This document shows, one piece after another, positions 32,142-32,622 of a DNA stretch of 32,622 nucleotides. Each line of letters begins with the position of its first letter. Position 1 is the first letter of the stretch. The stretch covers positions 1 to 32,622 of the forward strand of contig VGYC01000073.1 in the NCBI GenBank assembly GCA_016873095.1. The letters are read 5' to 3'. The notes beneath the pieces are model-generated. The model was not told the DNA's origin and made no database searches. It saw only the letters and a program-made list of their open reading frames with translations. The translations under genes and the position numbers were made by a program. The DNA comes from Planctomycetota bacterium. GTDB lineage: Bacteria > Planctomycetota > Planctomycetia > Gemmatales > Gemmataceae.

Positions 32142-32426
32142 ATGCCTCGGAAGCGGAAGCATGATGCGGGGTTCATGGCGAAGGTGGCGTTAGCGGCGGT
32201 GAAGGAGACGCACACGGTCAGCGAACTGGCGGGCCGGTTCGAAGTGCACCCGACCCAGATTCACAAGTGGAAGCGTCGACTGCTGGACGGCGCCACCGAG
32301 CTGTTCACGCGGCCGGCGAAGCCGCGGCAGGATGAGGAGGACGCGGCGGCCGAACTGTACGAGCAGATCGGCCGGCTCAAGATGGAGCTGGAGTGGCTCA
32401 AAAAAAAAGTTGCCCAGCTCGATTAA
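32142..32426 (+). CDS. IS3-family transposase OrfA
   Basis: 94 aa. ATG at 32142 is preceded by AGGAGGTG. The N-terminal helix-turn-helix (AKVALAAVKETHTVSELAGRFEVHPTQIHKWK, core SELAGRFEVHPTQIHKWKRR) binds the IS ends. The C-terminal leucine-zipper helix (LYEQIGRLKMELEWLKKKVAQLD) mediates dimer formation. It stops just after a run of nine A residues at which orfB takes over in another frame. Confidence 0.92.
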   Translation: MPRKRKHDAGFMAKVALAAVKETHTVSELAGRFEVHPTQIHKWKRRLLDGATELFTRPAKPRQDEEDAAAELYEQIGRLKMELEWLKKKVAQLD

Positions 32427-32622
32427 AGCACGTCGGCAGCTTGTCGAACCCAATCATCCGCAGTTGAGCATTCGGCGTCAGTGTGGCCTACTCGGTTTGC
32501 ATCGGTCCACCTGCTATTACGAGGCGGTGCCCGAGTCGGCGGCGAACCTGGCGTTGATGCGGCGGATCGACGAGCAGTATTTGCGTCGGCCCTACTTCGG
32601 CAGCCGGCGGATGACGAAGTGG
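32407..32622 (+). CDS. IS3-family transposase OrfB, N-terminal part (cut by window)
   Basis: The frame beginning in the A run reads LVEPNHPQLSIRRQCGLLGL, then STCYYEAVPESAANLALM, RRIDEQYLRRPYFGSRRM, the well-known N-terminal region of IS3/IS150-type OrfB, before the DDE integrase core. It is in the +1 (or -2) frame relative to orfA, and no ATG is present at its start; only a TTG at 32410 could be used. The fused OrfAB product would need slippage at the A run. The catalytic part is outside the window. Confidence 0.85.

Larger units (their letters stand above)
32040..32622 (+). mobile_element. IS3-family insertion sequence, left part
   Basis: The likely left end TGTAATGGACCCCATTTTTT starts at 32040, about 75 bases after mnmE, and resembles IS3-family terminal repeats. 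OrfA and the start of orfB follow. The right end and any target duplication are outside the window. Confidence 0.75.

Overview
The window looks like chromosomal DNA of a GC-rich planctomycete. Several independent signs agree: a receptor Ser/Thr kinase carrying the planctomycete TIGR03067 domain and paired with an ECF sigma factor, secreted IPT/PPC-repeat proteins, zinc-ribbon plus multi-TM proteins, and a KdsD-KdsC-LptC/LptA-like envelope cluster. No 16S rRNA or other marker allows a finer placement.

Positions 1 to about 16,998 look like one integrated mobile element whose left end lies outside the window. It ends at the 3' end of a tRNA-Leu(UAA) gene, next to a tyrosine recombinase. From left to right it holds: a truncated ATP-dependent DNA ligase fused to a WGR domain; three tiny membrane proteins missed by usual length cut-offs; three consecutive genes for a zinc-ribbon membrane protein, a secreted lipocalin-like protein and a single-pass membrane protein, each preceded by the same GCGGA-N14-TCCGC leader element; a convergent ECF sigma factor/kinase operon with a strongly folding 5' leader; 1.0 kb with no convincing gene; a large perfect inverted repeat; a minus-strand replication/control block (AAA ATPase, prim-pol, HTH regulators, a DUF3102-like protein, a zinc-motif protein without a normal start codon); and a plus-strand pair of a zinc-finger protein and the integrase.

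From 17,083 on the genes look like host backbone: lemA with an M48 (HtpX-like) protease; a GC-rich intergenic repeat cluster; kdsD-kdsC followed by a very large LptC/LptA-like protein, which together suggest Kdo synthesis and LPS export; an OxlT-like MFS transporter; a six-TM protein; a secreted IPT/PPC protein; and a zinc-ribbon membrane protein translationally coupled to mnmE. An IS3-family insertion sequence begins about 75 bp after mnmE and runs off the right edge.

The parts most likely to be new are the three-gene array with its shared leader facing an ECF/kinase pair, the structured leader of that pair, the inverted repeats around the replication genes, the unresolved start or frameshift of the zinc-motif gene, and the fused 1,091-residue LptC/LptA-like protein. 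No CRISPR array, rRNA or recognised toxin-antitoxin pair was seen.
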